Shown piece after piece: positions 34,153 through 42,529 of a stretch of DNA of 64,000 nucleotides; positions within the stretch are counted from its first letter, which is position 1, and each line of letters starts with the position of its first letter. The position numbers and the translations under genes are program-made. Location: positions 3,224,001 through 3,288,000 of the forward strand of contig NZ_CP011112.1 of the NCBI RefSeq assembly GCF_001190945.1, read 5' to 3'. The stretch comes from Luteipulveratus mongoliensis. GTDB taxonomy: Bacteria; Actinomycetota; Actinomycetes; Actinomycetales; Dermatophilaceae. The notes below the pieces were generated by a model. It saw only the letters and a program-made list of their open reading frames with translations, ran no database searches and had not been told where the DNA came from.

Positions 34153-35262
34153 CTAAACAGCTCTTCGAGCGGCCGGCAGCGCCGGGAACCGGATGATGCT
34201 GTCGCCCCCTCCGCCGTTCGCGGTGGCGACCCACAGCCAGCCGTCGGGCGCCTCCTCGACCGTCCGAAGACGTCCGTACGTTCCGTGCAGGACGGCAACC
34301 GGGTCTCCGCCATCGGTGAGCGGGACCTGCCAGAGCTGCTCGCCACGCAGTGCGGCGACGTACACGACATCGATGTGCACGCTGACACCTGACGGTGACG
34401 CGTCCTCCGTGTGCCACGTGGCGATCGGGTCCACATAGTCCGGGTTGTCGCCTGGCCCCTCGACGTCGGGCCAGCCGTAGTTCTTACCGGCCTCGATGTG
34501 GTTCAGCTCGTCCCAGGTGTCCTCTCCCAGCTCGCTGGCATAGAGGTCCTTGCCTGGCGTCCAGTCGAGACCCTCGACGTTGCGGTGACCGAGCGTGAAG
34601 ACCGGCGAGCCGGACGTCGGGTTGTCCGACGGCACGCTGCCGTCGGGGTTGATCCGCAAGATCTTGCCGCCCAGGCTCTCGATGTCCTGGGCGTTGTCGC
34701 CATTCATGGCGTCGCCGGTCGTGACGTAGAGCATTCCGTCCGGTCCGAAGCGCAGCCGCCCGCCGTTGTGGTGCTCAGCCTTGGGGATGCCGTCCAGGAT
34801 GATCTCCGGCTCCAGGGAGTCCAGCTTCACCCGCCCCACCCGGTTGTCGTCCTCAGCGGTGAAGTAGATGTAGACGAGGCCGTCATCGTTGAACGTCGGC
34901 GCGACGGCCAGGCCGAGCAGCCCGGTCTCATTCCCGTCGCCGTCGGACTTCACGCCCGGGATGCTGCCGATCCGCTCGACCGCACCGCCAGCCTTCACGC
35001 TGAACATCTCGGCGGTGTCGCGCTGGTTGAACAGGGCCGTCGTCGCGTCGGTTCCTGTCGAGGCCGGGTAGAAGTCCAGGCCCCACGGGTAGTCCAGTCC
35101 TTCGGCGACGATGTCCGGCTTGTCGAATTCGAAGTACTGCGGGATGGCCGTGACGCGGGAGCGTGCGGCGGAGGATGCGGCTGGGGCGCTGGTCGCGAGT
35201 GTCACAGCTCCGGCGCCGAGCACGAAGGTCCGACGGGTGATGAGGGCTGCTGGGCGCTTCAT
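34153..35262 (-). CDS. PQQ-dependent sugar (sorbosone-type) dehydrogenase, Tat-exported
   Basis: 369 residues. A twin-arginine signal (TRRTFVLGAGAVTLATSAPA) precedes a six-bladed propeller of the soluble glucose/sorbosone dehydrogenase family. Diagnostic stretches: GLDYPWGLDFYP, ETGLLGLAVAP, HNGGRLRFGPDGMLYVTTGD, GKILRINPDGSVP, GHRNVEGLDW and GKNYGWPDVEG. The His of HNGG and the GD motif belong to the active site in known members. ATG at 35262 follows AAGGAG. PQQ synthesis genes are not in the window. Confidence 0.9.
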   Translation of the reverse strand: MKRPAALITRRTFVLGAGAVTLATSAPAASSAARSRVTAIPQYFEFDKPDIVAEGLDYPWGLDFYPASTGTDATTALFNQRDTAEMFSVKAGGAVERIGSIPGVKSDGDGNETGLLGLAVAPTFNDDGLVYIYFTAEDDNRVGRVKLDSLEPEIILDGIPKAEHHNGGRLRFGPDGMLYVTTGDAMNGDNAQDIESLGGKILRINPDGSVPSDNPTSGSPVFTLGHRNVEGLDWTPGKDLYASELGEDTWDELNHIEAGKNYGWPDVEGPGDNPDYVDPIATWHTEDASPSGVSVHIDVVYVAALRGEQLWQVPLTDGGDPVAVLHGTYGRLRTVEEAPDGWLWVATANGGGGDSIIRFPALPAARRAV

Positions 35263-35343
35263 GAGGACTCCTTGGGATCGAAGAGCTCAACCGACCGTAT
35301 TGAGCGCGGCAGGGACCGGTCCCAATGCGGCGACGCACAACGC

Positions 35344-36489
35344 TCAGCCGCGCAGCTGGGCGTTCAGCCGTGCAGCCTCTCTCATGAGATGGTCGCGTTC
35401 GGGGATGCTCGGCGCTGATCCGGCGGCATCGGCGTAGAGCCGTGCAGCCGTAGCCGGGTCGCCGTCACGCTCGTGCAGGTAGGCCGCGACAGCGGTGTAG
35501 CGGGGGAGTGCGGGATCGAGCTCCGCCAGGGCCGCCAGGCCGGCTCGCGGCCCATCGGCCTCGCCCACCGCGACGGCTCGGTTGAGGCGCGCCACCGGAC
35601 TGTCCGTGAGGCGTACGAGCTCGTCGTACCACTCGACGATCTGGACCCAGTCGGTCTCCTCAGCGGTCTGGGCATCGGCGTGCAGCGCGGCGATGGCTGC
35701 CTGGGCCTGGAACTGGCCCAGCCGGTCGCCGACGAGGGCCGTCTGGAGGATGTCGACGCCCTCGGCGATCAGACCGGTATCCCAGAGACGGCGATCCTGG
35801 TCGGCCAAGGTCACGAGGCTGCCGTCAGTCGTGGTCCGCGCTGGACGCCGGGCGTGGTGCAGCAGCATCAGCGCGAGGAGGCCTGCGACCTCCTCGTCAT
35901 GGAACCTGGCCGCCAGCTGGCGGGTGAGCCGTATGGCCTCGGCGGCAAGGTCCACATCGCCCGAGTAGCCCTCGTTGAAGACGAGATAGAGCACGCGCAG
36001 CACCGTGGCGACGTCGCCGGTCTCGGTGAACCGGGCGTCTGCGACGGTCCGCTTGGCGCGGCTGATCCGCTGAGCCATGGTCGCCTCCGGCACCAGGTAA
36101 GCCTGCGCGATCTGCCGCGTGGTCAGGCCGCCCACCGCGCGCAATGTGAGTGCGACGGAGGATGCCGGTGTCAGGGACGGGTGAGCGCACAGGAAGTACA
36201 GCCGGAGCGTGTCGTCCACCGCCCCGACCGGTCCGGGCATGGGCTCGTCCTCGATGCGTTCCTCGCGTCGCCGCCGGGAGGTCTCAGCGCGGGCCGCGTC
36301 GAGGAACTTGCGCCAGGAGACGGTGACCAGCCAGCCCTTGGGGTCACGTGGCAGATCATTCGGCCACAGACGTACGGCCTCGACCAAGGCGTCCTGCACG
36401 GCGTCCTCGGCGGACGCAAAGTCCGCGCCGCGCCGCACGAGGACACCAATCACCGCGGGCACGAGATCCCGCAGCAGCGACTCGTTCAC
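35344..36489 (-). CDS. ECF42-type RNA polymerase sigma factor
   Basis: 381 residues. Region 2 (FASAEDAVQDALVEAVRLWP) and region 4 (GGLTTRQIAQAYLVPEATMAQRISRAKRTV) are followed by a long TPR-like C-terminal domain (DUF6596-like; YLVFNEGYSGD, RLNRAVAVGEADGPRAG), the layout of ECF42. This group carries no anti-sigma gene but is linked to a DGPF protein, which is exactly what precedes it. GTG start overlaps the DGPF stop by 4 bp (GTGA). Confidence 0.93.
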   Translation of the reverse strand: MNESLLRDLVPAVIGVLVRRGADFASAEDAVQDALVEAVRLWPNDLPRDPKGWLVTVSWRKFLDAARAETSRRRREERIEDEPMPGPVGAVDDTLRLYFLCAHPSLTPASSVALTLRAVGGLTTRQIAQAYLVPEATMAQRISRAKRTVADARFTETGDVATVLRVLYLVFNEGYSGDVDLAAEAIRLTRQLAARFHDEEVAGLLALMLLHHARRPARTTTDGSLVTLADQDRRLWDTGLIAEGVDILQTALVGDRLGQFQAQAAIAALHADAQTAEETDWVQIVEWYDELVRLTDSPVARLNRAVAVGEADGPRAGLAALAELDPALPRYTAVAAYLHERDGDPATAARLYADAAGSAPSIPERDHLMREAARLNAQLRG

Positions 36490-36896
36490 TCAGTGACCGC
36501 GGCCTGCACGCCGTAGAACGGACGCACCTCGAGCCACTCGTGAAGCGACGTGCCGCCGGGGCCGGGGGCATCGGACAGCTCACTGGCCACCTGCATGGCC
36601 CGGTCCCATGACTCGACGTCGATGACGGTCCACCCGGCGATCAGGTCCTTGGTCTCGGCGAACGGACCGTCGGTCACCGGCGGTCGCCCCTCGCCGTCGG
36701 ACCGTACGAAGGCGCCTCCGGGAGCCAGCGCTTGGTGCTCCACGAACTCGCCCGACTCCTCTAGCCGGGCCGCGAAGTCGCGCATGAACTGGACGTGCGC
36801 GTCGACCTCCTCCGGCGTCCACCGGTCCATCGGCGGGTAGTCCACCGTGGGGGCCGGGCCACCCCGGTAGTGCTTGAGCAGCAGGTACTTGGCCAT
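36486..36896 (-). CDS. DGPF / YCII-related domain protein, partner of the ECF42 sigma factor
   Basis: 136 residues. Contains the name-giving DGPFAETKDLIAGW motif after a YCII-like ferredoxin fold (KYLLLKHYRGG, MDRWTPEEVDAH). DGPF proteins are co-encoded with ECF42 factors and are their likely targets or regulators. ATG at 36896 follows AAGGAG; a Met five codons before is part of the leader. Translationally coupled to the sigma gene. Confidence 0.93.
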   Translation of the reverse strand: MAKYLLLKHYRGGPAPTVDYPPMDRWTPEEVDAHVQFMRDFAARLEESGEFVEHQALAPGGAFVRSDGEGRPPVTDGPFAETKDLIAGWTVIDVESWDRAMQVASELSDAPGPGGTSLHEWLEVRPFYGVQAAVTE

Positions 36897-36939
36897 CAGG
36901 TTCTCCTTCACGTACGCGGTCTCTTCGGGACTTCAGCGG

Positions 36940-37440
36940 TCAGCTCGCCTGACGCTCCGCCTGCTGCTGAAGCAGCTCCTCGACAGCGCTCGGCAGCGTC
37001 GACTCGAAATCGATCAGCTTCGCCCAGGTCGGAGTGACGACGATCCGGACCATGCCGTCGTGATAGAGCGAACGCACGCCGGCCTCCCACTCGACCCGTT
37101 GCTCGGCCGACATCTCATAGGAGCTGGTCGGCTGGAGATACTCCTGCGGGATGCCGTCGACATAGTCCAGCTCGGCCCTACCTCGGATGAGCAGGATCTT
37201 GGGCGGGTGGGCCTCGGTGTCGATCGTCAGGGCAACCATCGGGTTCGCCTTCAAGGCGTGCAGCTTCGGAGCGTTCTTGGCGGTGCACATGACCGCCTCG
37301 GAGCCGTTCCAGGCGAACGCGATCGGGATGGTGCGCGGTGTGCCGTCCTTGGCCACGTAGGCCAAGCGGGTCAGATCTCGGGCCAACAGCTCTCGACTGA
37401 GCGGTCGGTCCAGCACCTCGGTGATCTCGTTCTGTCGCAT
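36940..37440 (-). CDS. Pyridoxamine 5'-phosphate oxidase family (FMN/F420-binding split barrel) protein
   Basis: 166 residues. Split-barrel pattern: LTRLAYVAKDGTPRTIPIAF, WNGSEAVMCTAKNAPKLHAL, NPMVALTIDTE and ILLIRGRAELDYV. The family binds FMN, F420 or heme; here the cofactor is not clear. ATG at 37440 follows GGAGGAGG. It lies 43 bp upstream of the DGPF-ECF42 pair and may be co-transcribed with it, so could be part of the regulon. Confidence 0.86.
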   Translation of the reverse strand: MRQNEITEVLDRPLSRELLARDLTRLAYVAKDGTPRTIPIAFAWNGSEAVMCTAKNAPKLHALKANPMVALTIDTEAHPPKILLIRGRAELDYVDGIPQEYLQPTSSYEMSAEQRVEWEAGVRSLYHDGMVRIVVTPTWAKLIDFESTLPSAVEELLQQQAERQAS

Positions 37441-37505
37441 GGTCGTCGTCCTCCTCCGCCGCGCGGCCTCTCGTGGCCGCTGATGCACCAGGGACGGAGC
37501 CGGCG

Positions 37506-38333
37506 TCATGTTCTCGACATCCGGAGAGCGGTGAGAATGTGTGGCCACGCCAGGTGGCCAAGTGCGGCATCCGCCTCCGGTGACCCGCCCCGGGCCATCG
37601 TCTGGCCACCGCTGACGGGCGTCTCTCGGGGGAGGGGCGTCCGGTGGCCGGCGTCGGGATCGGTGACGACGGTCGTCTGCAGACCGTGCCGCGCCCTCCG
37701 GTCGAGGATCGTGGGCGCCCAGTCCATCGCTGGCCAGACCTGGTCGTCTCCGCCAGCAACGAGGACGACGTCACCAGTGATCCGCTCGACCGGGATCGTC
37801 GCCGCCGCCAGCTGGTCGGCCGATGCGGCAGCCAGGCTCTCGGCGTACAGCTCCCGATAGGCAGGCGGGTCGTCGGGCGCCTCCCAGTCATCGACGTACG
37901 GCACGAACGGCACGGGCTCACCGCCCAAGGTCCAGTGCGAGGTCTGCTGACCGTCCGGTCGTACGCCTGCCCACACCACGGGCGTCGGCGCGAAGGCCAC
38001 GACGGCGTCCAGTCTCGGGTCGTGAGCCGCCACCAGCAGCGATGCCTCCGCGCCCCACGACGAGCCCATCATCACGAGGCGGTCGCACCGGGCGGCCAGG
38101 TCATCGAGTGCCGCGATGAACGTCTCGAGCGGCACGTCGTAAGGCCCGGCCTGCTGGCCGGGGCCGCCGAACCACCGGATCGACATCGCCGTGGCACCGT
38201 GTCCGGCGAGCATTCGCGCTCGCTGCTCCTCGAGCCGACCACTGGACCCCGAGAGGACGAGAACGCCTGTGCCACAAGGATTCTCAGGCACGAACAGCAC
38301 TCCATCGGGGGACGTCAGCGGCTGTCGCTCCAT
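37506..38333 (-). CDS. Alpha/beta hydrolase (BAAT C-terminal / dienelactone hydrolase-like)
   Basis: 275 residues. Nucleophile elbow GSSWGAE (G-x-S-x-G) in LVMMGSSWGAEASLLVAAHD; oxyanion region GTGVLVLSGSSGRLEEQRA; late Asp/His in AGGDDQVWPAMDW and PDAGHRTP. Closest to the acyl-CoA thioester hydrolase/BAAT C-terminal group. The substrate is unknown. ATG at 38333, no clear ribosome site. Its end lies 65 bp before the split-barrel gene. Confidence 0.85.
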   Translation of the reverse strand: MERQPLTSPDGVLFVPENPCGTGVLVLSGSSGRLEEQRARMLAGHGATAMSIRWFGGPGQQAGPYDVPLETFIAALDDLAARCDRLVMMGSSWGAEASLLVAAHDPRLDAVVAFAPTPVVWAGVRPDGQQTSHWTLGGEPVPFVPYVDDWEAPDDPPAYRELYAESLAAASADQLAAATIPVERITGDVVLVAGGDDQVWPAMDWAPTILDRRARHGLQTTVVTDPDAGHRTPLPRETPVSGGQTMARGGSPEADAALGHLAWPHILTALRMSRT

Positions 38334-38361
38334 GTCAGCACGGTCTCATACCGCCGCGCGC

Positions 38362-39570
38362 CTAGTCGGGCAGGAGCGGGACGGATACGCCCTGGTCACG
38401 GCCGAGGAGCACAGCCCGGGTCACGATCGAGGTGCCGTAACGGTCCCGCAAGTCGTCGATGGCCGCGTCGAGCGACCCGCGGTCGACGCGGTCGAACGGC
38501 AGGGCCAGCTGCAACGGGTCGTCGTCCAGCAAGTTGCTCAACGTCAGCCCGAGCAGCGTGCAGCCGTCGCTCTCGATCAGCGGCATGGCCGCCTCAAGCA
38601 GCTCACGCCCCGCTCGCAGGATGGTCTCGGTGTGCATCGTCGCCTCGGGCAGAGTGTGTGATCGTGTGGCGCGCGAGAAGTCGTCAAACCGCAGCCGCAG
38701 CACCACCGTTCGGCACACCCGATGCGCGGAGCGCAGGCGTTTGCCGAGCCGGTCGGCGATGGCGACCAGGGTCTGCTCCAGCTCCTCGATCGTCTTCGGA
38801 CGGCGACCCATCGCTCGTTGTGAGCCGATCGACCGCCGCCGGCGACCGACCTCGACCGGACGCGGGTCCCGCGCCTTGGCCAGGGCGTGCAGGTGGCGCC
38901 CGGAAGCCTGCCCGACCACGGACGTGAGTCGAGCCTCCGGAAGCGCGGCGAGCTGACCGATGGTGGCAATCCCTCGCTCGTGCAGGGTGCGAGCGGTGAC
39001 CTCGCCGACACCCCAGAGTCGCTCGATCGGCAACGGGTGCAGGAAGTCGAGCTCAGTGCCGGCCGGAACGACCAGCAGGCCGTCAGGCTTGGCCACTGCA
39101 CTCGCCACCTTGGCGAGGAACTTCGTGGAGGCGATCCCGACGGTGATGGGCAGTCCCACCTCGTCAAGAACCCGCGCCCGGAGGCGCCGTCCGATGGCCT
39201 CGGGCGCGCCACCGATGCGACGAAGCCCGCCGACATCGAGGAACGCCTCGTCGATCGACAGACCCTCGACCAGGGGAGTGGTGTCCCGGAACAGCGCAAA
39301 CACGGCCTTGCTCGCCTCGGAGTAGGCCTCCATCCGCGGTCGGACGGTCACCGCATCGGGGCACAGGAGCCGGGCACGCCGCTCATTCATGGGCGTGCTG
39401 ACTCCGCGTGCCTTCGCCTCGTAGCTGGCGGCCAGCACGATGCCGCCCCCCACGAGAACCGGACGGCCCCGCAGCGACGGGTCGTCCCGCTGCTCGACCG
39501 AGGCGTAGAAGGAGTCGAGGTCGGCATGCAGGATCGACGCCTCGGCGCGAGCCTTGATGGACACGAACAC
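38362..39570 (-). CDS. dinB: DNA polymerase IV (Y family)
   Basis: About 402 residues. Catalytic carboxylates lie in ILHADLDSFYASVEQ and EGLSIDEAFLDVGGL; SYEAKARGVSTPM and GIASTKFLAKVAS are Y-family marks; a little-finger domain follows, ending in LALPF, a likely beta-clamp motif. Error-prone translesion polymerase. Start is GTG at 39570 or 39564; the second would be leaderless. A LexA box covers the start. Confidence 0.95.
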   Translation of the reverse strand: MFVSIKARAEASILHADLDSFYASVEQRDDPSLRGRPVLVGGGIVLAASYEAKARGVSTPMNERRARLLCPDAVTVRPRMEAYSEASKAVFALFRDTTPLVEGLSIDEAFLDVGGLRRIGGAPEAIGRRLRARVLDEVGLPITVGIASTKFLAKVASAVAKPDGLLVVPAGTELDFLHPLPIERLWGVGEVTARTLHERGIATIGQLAALPEARLTSVVGQASGRHLHALAKARDPRPVEVGRRRRSIGSQRAMGRRPKTIEELEQTLVAIADRLGKRLRSAHRVCRTVVLRLRFDDFSRATRSHTLPEATMHTETILRAGRELLEAAMPLIESDGCTLLGLTLSNLLDDDPLQLALPFDRVDRGSLDAAIDDLRDRYGTSIVTRAVLLGRDQGVSVPLLPD

Positions 39571-39577
39571 ATGTTCG
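39564..39577. promoter_or_regulatory. LexA (SOS) box at the dinB start
   Basis: CGAACACATGTTCG fits CGAAC-N4-GTTCG, the Gram-positive SOS box, without mismatch. It overlaps the dinB start and the GAACAT hexamer that would serve as -10 for a transcript beginning at the GTG of 39564. Confidence 0.82.
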
Positions 39578-39614
39578 CATGCGGGCCCGACAGGACCCGG
39601 CTGTGTCAGGGGAG

Positions 39615-41720
39615 TCAGCCTTCTGTGGCAGTCACGTCATCGAGCTGCAGGAACTGATCGGCACCGCTACCGGTGAACCCCACGGCGACCGTGAGAGAGG
39701 TCGCGCCGGGTGGCGCTGTCACGGTGACCTGATGCTGGACGTATCCGCCCGAGGCCGGCGCGGGAGCGGATCCCACCACAGGCGTCCCGAGTCCGCCGGT
39801 TCGTACCTCGAGCCGGCCGCCCGCCATCCCAGCCGACGACTTCGTCCACACGCCGAAGGTGTAGCGGTGCCCCGGCTGCACGGGCACGGACTGGTTGTAC
39901 TCACTCCACCCGGTGCCCGATGTCCGGATCCAGCCGTTGTTCGCGCCTGTGTGGGCGAAGCCCAGACCGCGGTCGACGCCGTGACCGGTCGTCCCCTCGA
40001 ACGACCAGGCGGACGGCCCGCCCAGCGACTCGAAACCAGCATCGGCGACCTGGGTCGCATAGCCGACCTTGAGCGCCGCGACGGAGGTGAACGTCCTACT
40101 GCCGCCTGGGAATCCAAGCACGCGGACACCGCTCGTCGTCGCCGGGACGAACGACAGGTCGTACGTCTTGCCCGCCCCAGCGCTCGCGTCGCCGGGGTAG
40201 GTCGGAGAGATGGTCTGGCCGGCAGCGTCGACCCACTGGCCTTGATCGTTCTTGAGCTGAACACGTGGTCGTGCCGTGAACCAGCCGCCCTGCTCGGTGA
40301 CCGGCCCGGTCGTCAGCTGCACGCGGTTGACCGAGCGCGGGCTGGGCCAGGTGTAGCCCCACCAGCTCTGGCTCTTGACCTCGTCGTCGAGGTCGTCCAC
40401 AGCAGTCGCGGGGTCGCCGTCGTTGAGCGCCGAGAGCGTGCCGGACCGGGACGACTTGGACACCGCGACGGCACCGGTCGCCGGCAGGGCTAGGTCGGTC
40501 GACGCAGCTGGCACGTTGCCCAGGGGAGTGGGGTCGGACGGCGTCAGCTCAAGCTTGCGCAGGCTGTAGTGGTAGACGCTGGTGCCGGCCGGCGCGCACG
40601 GACAGACATTGGACTGGACGTAGAGCGACCGACCGTCCGCGCTCATGAACTTCGACGGCATCGTCGTGCCGTAGCCGCCGTACTTCGTCGGCGCCCAGGG
40701 GTAGCCGCCGAAGTCCTTGCTCTGGAAGTGCTTCCACGGTCCCCACGGCGTCGGCGACTCGTAGAACTCGTACGTGAACTCGGTCCAGGACGCGTAGAGG
40801 TACCGCTTCAGAGGAGCGTCGTACGTCACGCCGCCCTGGCTCACGACCGAGAAGCCACGCGCGGGCTGGCTGCCGGAGTAGGTCTGCTCGTAGAGCCGTC
40901 GCCCGTCGTGCATGATCGGCTGCTTGTCTCCGATCCTCTTGCTCCACAACGGGTTTCGCTTGGCGTCAAGGCCCCGGTAGAACTGCCACGCCCCGCGGTT
41001 CTGGATCTTGGCCTTGGGCACGCGCGCCAGGAACAGGTCCTGCGGATCGGGCACGGTGTCATCGAACGAGTCGCGCCAGTTGTCATCGAGGCCGTACGCG
41101 TAGACGTAGCCGTCCGGCGCCGCCGCCTTGCCGCGACCGAAGTCAGCGAACCAGACAGTGGTGAACTCGTGGTCGGAGAACATCGGCTTCGAGCGGTCCC
41201 AGGTCCACGTGCGACCGCCGTCCACGGACTTCACGATGCTGGCCGCAGGTACGTCGTTGAAGTCGAGGGCGAGGTCCTGGACCGCGAGATAGATCGTGTT
41301 GCCGTCGCAAACCATGCCGGTCGGCTTGCGGTTGTAACCCTCGCCGCTCCAGACCGAGCCGATCTGATCGCCACGCGCGATCGTCGTACCGGACAGGCTG
41401 GGCACGGTTCCACGGATCTCACTGACGGCGATGTCGGAGAACTCACCGTCGGTACTGAAGCCCTTGCCGTCGCCGTTCGCGGAGTACAGCGTGTCGTTCG
41501 CCGCCCAGCAGGACGGCCAGAGGTCGCCGTCGCTCTTGGTCGTGACGGACTCGTGGGACTCGACAGAAGACGTCCCGATGAAGGTGCTCGGGGGCGCATC
41601 ATCGCCCGTACGGCTGGCTGCGTGCCCAGGGGAGTCGGGCCGCTCGACCGCACCGGCTGACGTGGTGACGAGGGTGAGCATGATCGCCGTCGTGACGGCC
41701 GCAAGACTGGTACGCCGCAT
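39615..41720 (-). CDS. Secreted multidomain DUF4185-like propeller protein with C-terminal carbohydrate-binding-like modules
   Basis: 701 residues. Signal peptide MRRTSLAAVTTAIMLTLVTT ends near SAGAVERP. The first 430 residues form a propeller-like domain (GDQIGSVWSGEGYNRKPTGM, YVYAYGLDDNW, DLFLARVP, YASWTEFTYEFYESPTPWGPWKHF in two parts) similar in order to the protein at 32938-34143. The middle looks like a discoidin-type module (SKSSRSGTLSALNDGDPAT, WPSPRSVNRVQL); the C-terminal part like a CBM (GFESLGGPSAWSFEG, YTFGVWTKSSAG, FLQLDDVTAT). Probably acts on extracellular polysaccharide. ATG at 41720 follows AGAGGTGG. Confidence 0.78.
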   Translation of the reverse strand: MRRTSLAAVTTAIMLTLVTTSAGAVERPDSPGHAASRTGDDAPPSTFIGTSSVESHESVTTKSDGDLWPSCWAANDTLYSANGDGKGFSTDGEFSDIAVSEIRGTVPSLSGTTIARGDQIGSVWSGEGYNRKPTGMVCDGNTIYLAVQDLALDFNDVPAASIVKSVDGGRTWTWDRSKPMFSDHEFTTVWFADFGRGKAAAPDGYVYAYGLDDNWRDSFDDTVPDPQDLFLARVPKAKIQNRGAWQFYRGLDAKRNPLWSKRIGDKQPIMHDGRRLYEQTYSGSQPARGFSVVSQGGVTYDAPLKRYLYASWTEFTYEFYESPTPWGPWKHFQSKDFGGYPWAPTKYGGYGTTMPSKFMSADGRSLYVQSNVCPCAPAGTSVYHYSLRKLELTPSDPTPLGNVPAASTDLALPATGAVAVSKSSRSGTLSALNDGDPATAVDDLDDEVKSQSWWGYTWPSPRSVNRVQLTTGPVTEQGGWFTARPRVQLKNDQGQWVDAAGQTISPTYPGDASAGAGKTYDLSFVPATTSGVRVLGFPGGSRTFTSVAALKVGYATQVADAGFESLGGPSAWSFEGTTGHGVDRGLGFAHTGANNGWIRTSGTGWSEYNQSVPVQPGHRYTFGVWTKSSAGMAGGRLEVRTGGLGTPVVGSAPAPASGGYVQHQVTVTAPPGATSLTVAVGFTGSGADQFLQLDDVTATEG

Positions 41721-41756
41721 GGAGCCACCTCTGCGAGTTCGACCTCGCCTCGGTGC

Positions 41757-41801
41757 GAAATCGATTTCTCGAAATCTAAGGGTGACTGTCGAGTCGGTCA
41801 A
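41757..41801 (-). promoter_or_regulatory. Promoter with overlapping operator for the secreted propeller gene
   Basis: Minus-strand -35 TTGACC (41801-41796), 17-bp spacer, -10 TAGATT (41778-41773). Three half-sites follow: GAAATCGATTTC (41757-41768, perfect palindrome) and GATTTC-TC-GAAATC (41763-41776), the latter overlapping the -10. The CG-centred palindrome resembles LacI-family operators. No lacI-type gene lies in the window. Confidence 0.75.
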
Positions 41802-41917
41802 GCAAGTCGCCAGAACTCGCCTCCAGATCACTCACCGGGGCCCGGGAGAGTGTCAGTACGTCCGCCTACCGTGGGGTCGTACAGGCAGGGGAGTCCGAGA
41901 GCACCAGGAGAGCGCCC

Positions 41918-42469
41918 ATGAGCACACTGACCGATCGACCAGGCACAGCGCTGCTGGTCATCGACGTCCAGAACGATGTCGTGGCCAAGGCCCACGACCG
42001 CGACGCCGTGGTCGCCAACATCCGTAGTCTCGTCGACAAGGCTCGCGCGGCCGACGTACGCGTCGTCTGGGTGCAGCACTCGCACGACCAGATGACCCAG
42101 GGGAGCGAGGGCTGGAAGTACGTCCCGGAGCTCGTGCGTGAGGACTCAGAACCGTTGGTGCACAAGACTTTCGGGGATGCGTTCGAGGGCACCGACCTGG
42201 AGGATGTGCTGGCCTCCGGGGGTGTCGGGGGACTGGTCGTGACGGGAGCCGAGACCGATGCGTGTATCCGATCGACGATCCATGGCGCCTTCACCCGTGG
42301 CTACGACGTGACGTTGGTCGGCGACGCGCACACGACGAACGACAACAGCGAGTGGGGCGCACCGCCGCCGGAGCAGGTGATCGCCCACACCAATCTCTAC
42401 TGGCAGTTCCAGGACGGGCCCGGACGCACTGCAGCAGTCACGGAGACCAAGGACGTCACCTTCGACTGA
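41918..42469 (+). CDS. Cysteine hydrolase, isochorismatase family
   Basis: 183 residues. Catalytic triad visible: Asp16 in LLVIDVQND, Lys83 in LVHKTFGDAF, Cys116 in TGAETDACIRST. Members hydrolyse amides (nicotinamide, ureidocarbamate) or isochorismate; the substrate cannot be told. ATG at 41918 follows CAGGAGAG. A TACCGT hexamer about 45 bp upstream may be its -10. Confidence 0.9.
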   Translation: MSTLTDRPGTALLVIDVQNDVVAKAHDRDAVVANIRSLVDKARAADVRVVWVQHSHDQMTQGSEGWKYVPELVREDSEPLVHKTFGDAFEGTDLEDVLASGGVGGLVVTGAETDACIRSTIHGAFTRGYDVTLVGDAHTTNDNSEWGAPPPEQVIAHTNLYWQFQDGPGRTAAVTETKDVTFD

Positions 42470-42492
42470 TGAGGGTCGCCGGATCAATCCCG

Positions 42493-42522
42493 TTGCATGC
42501 CAAGAATGTGGGCGCCTAGCGT
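42493..42522 (+). promoter_or_regulatory. Promoter for leaderless VOC mRNA
   Basis: -35 TTGCAT (42493-42498), 18-bp spacer, -10 TAGCGT (42517-42522), then 7 nt to the GTG at 42530. The best full promoter among the leaderless candidates. Confidence 0.62.
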
Positions 42523-42529
42523 CAGTTCG

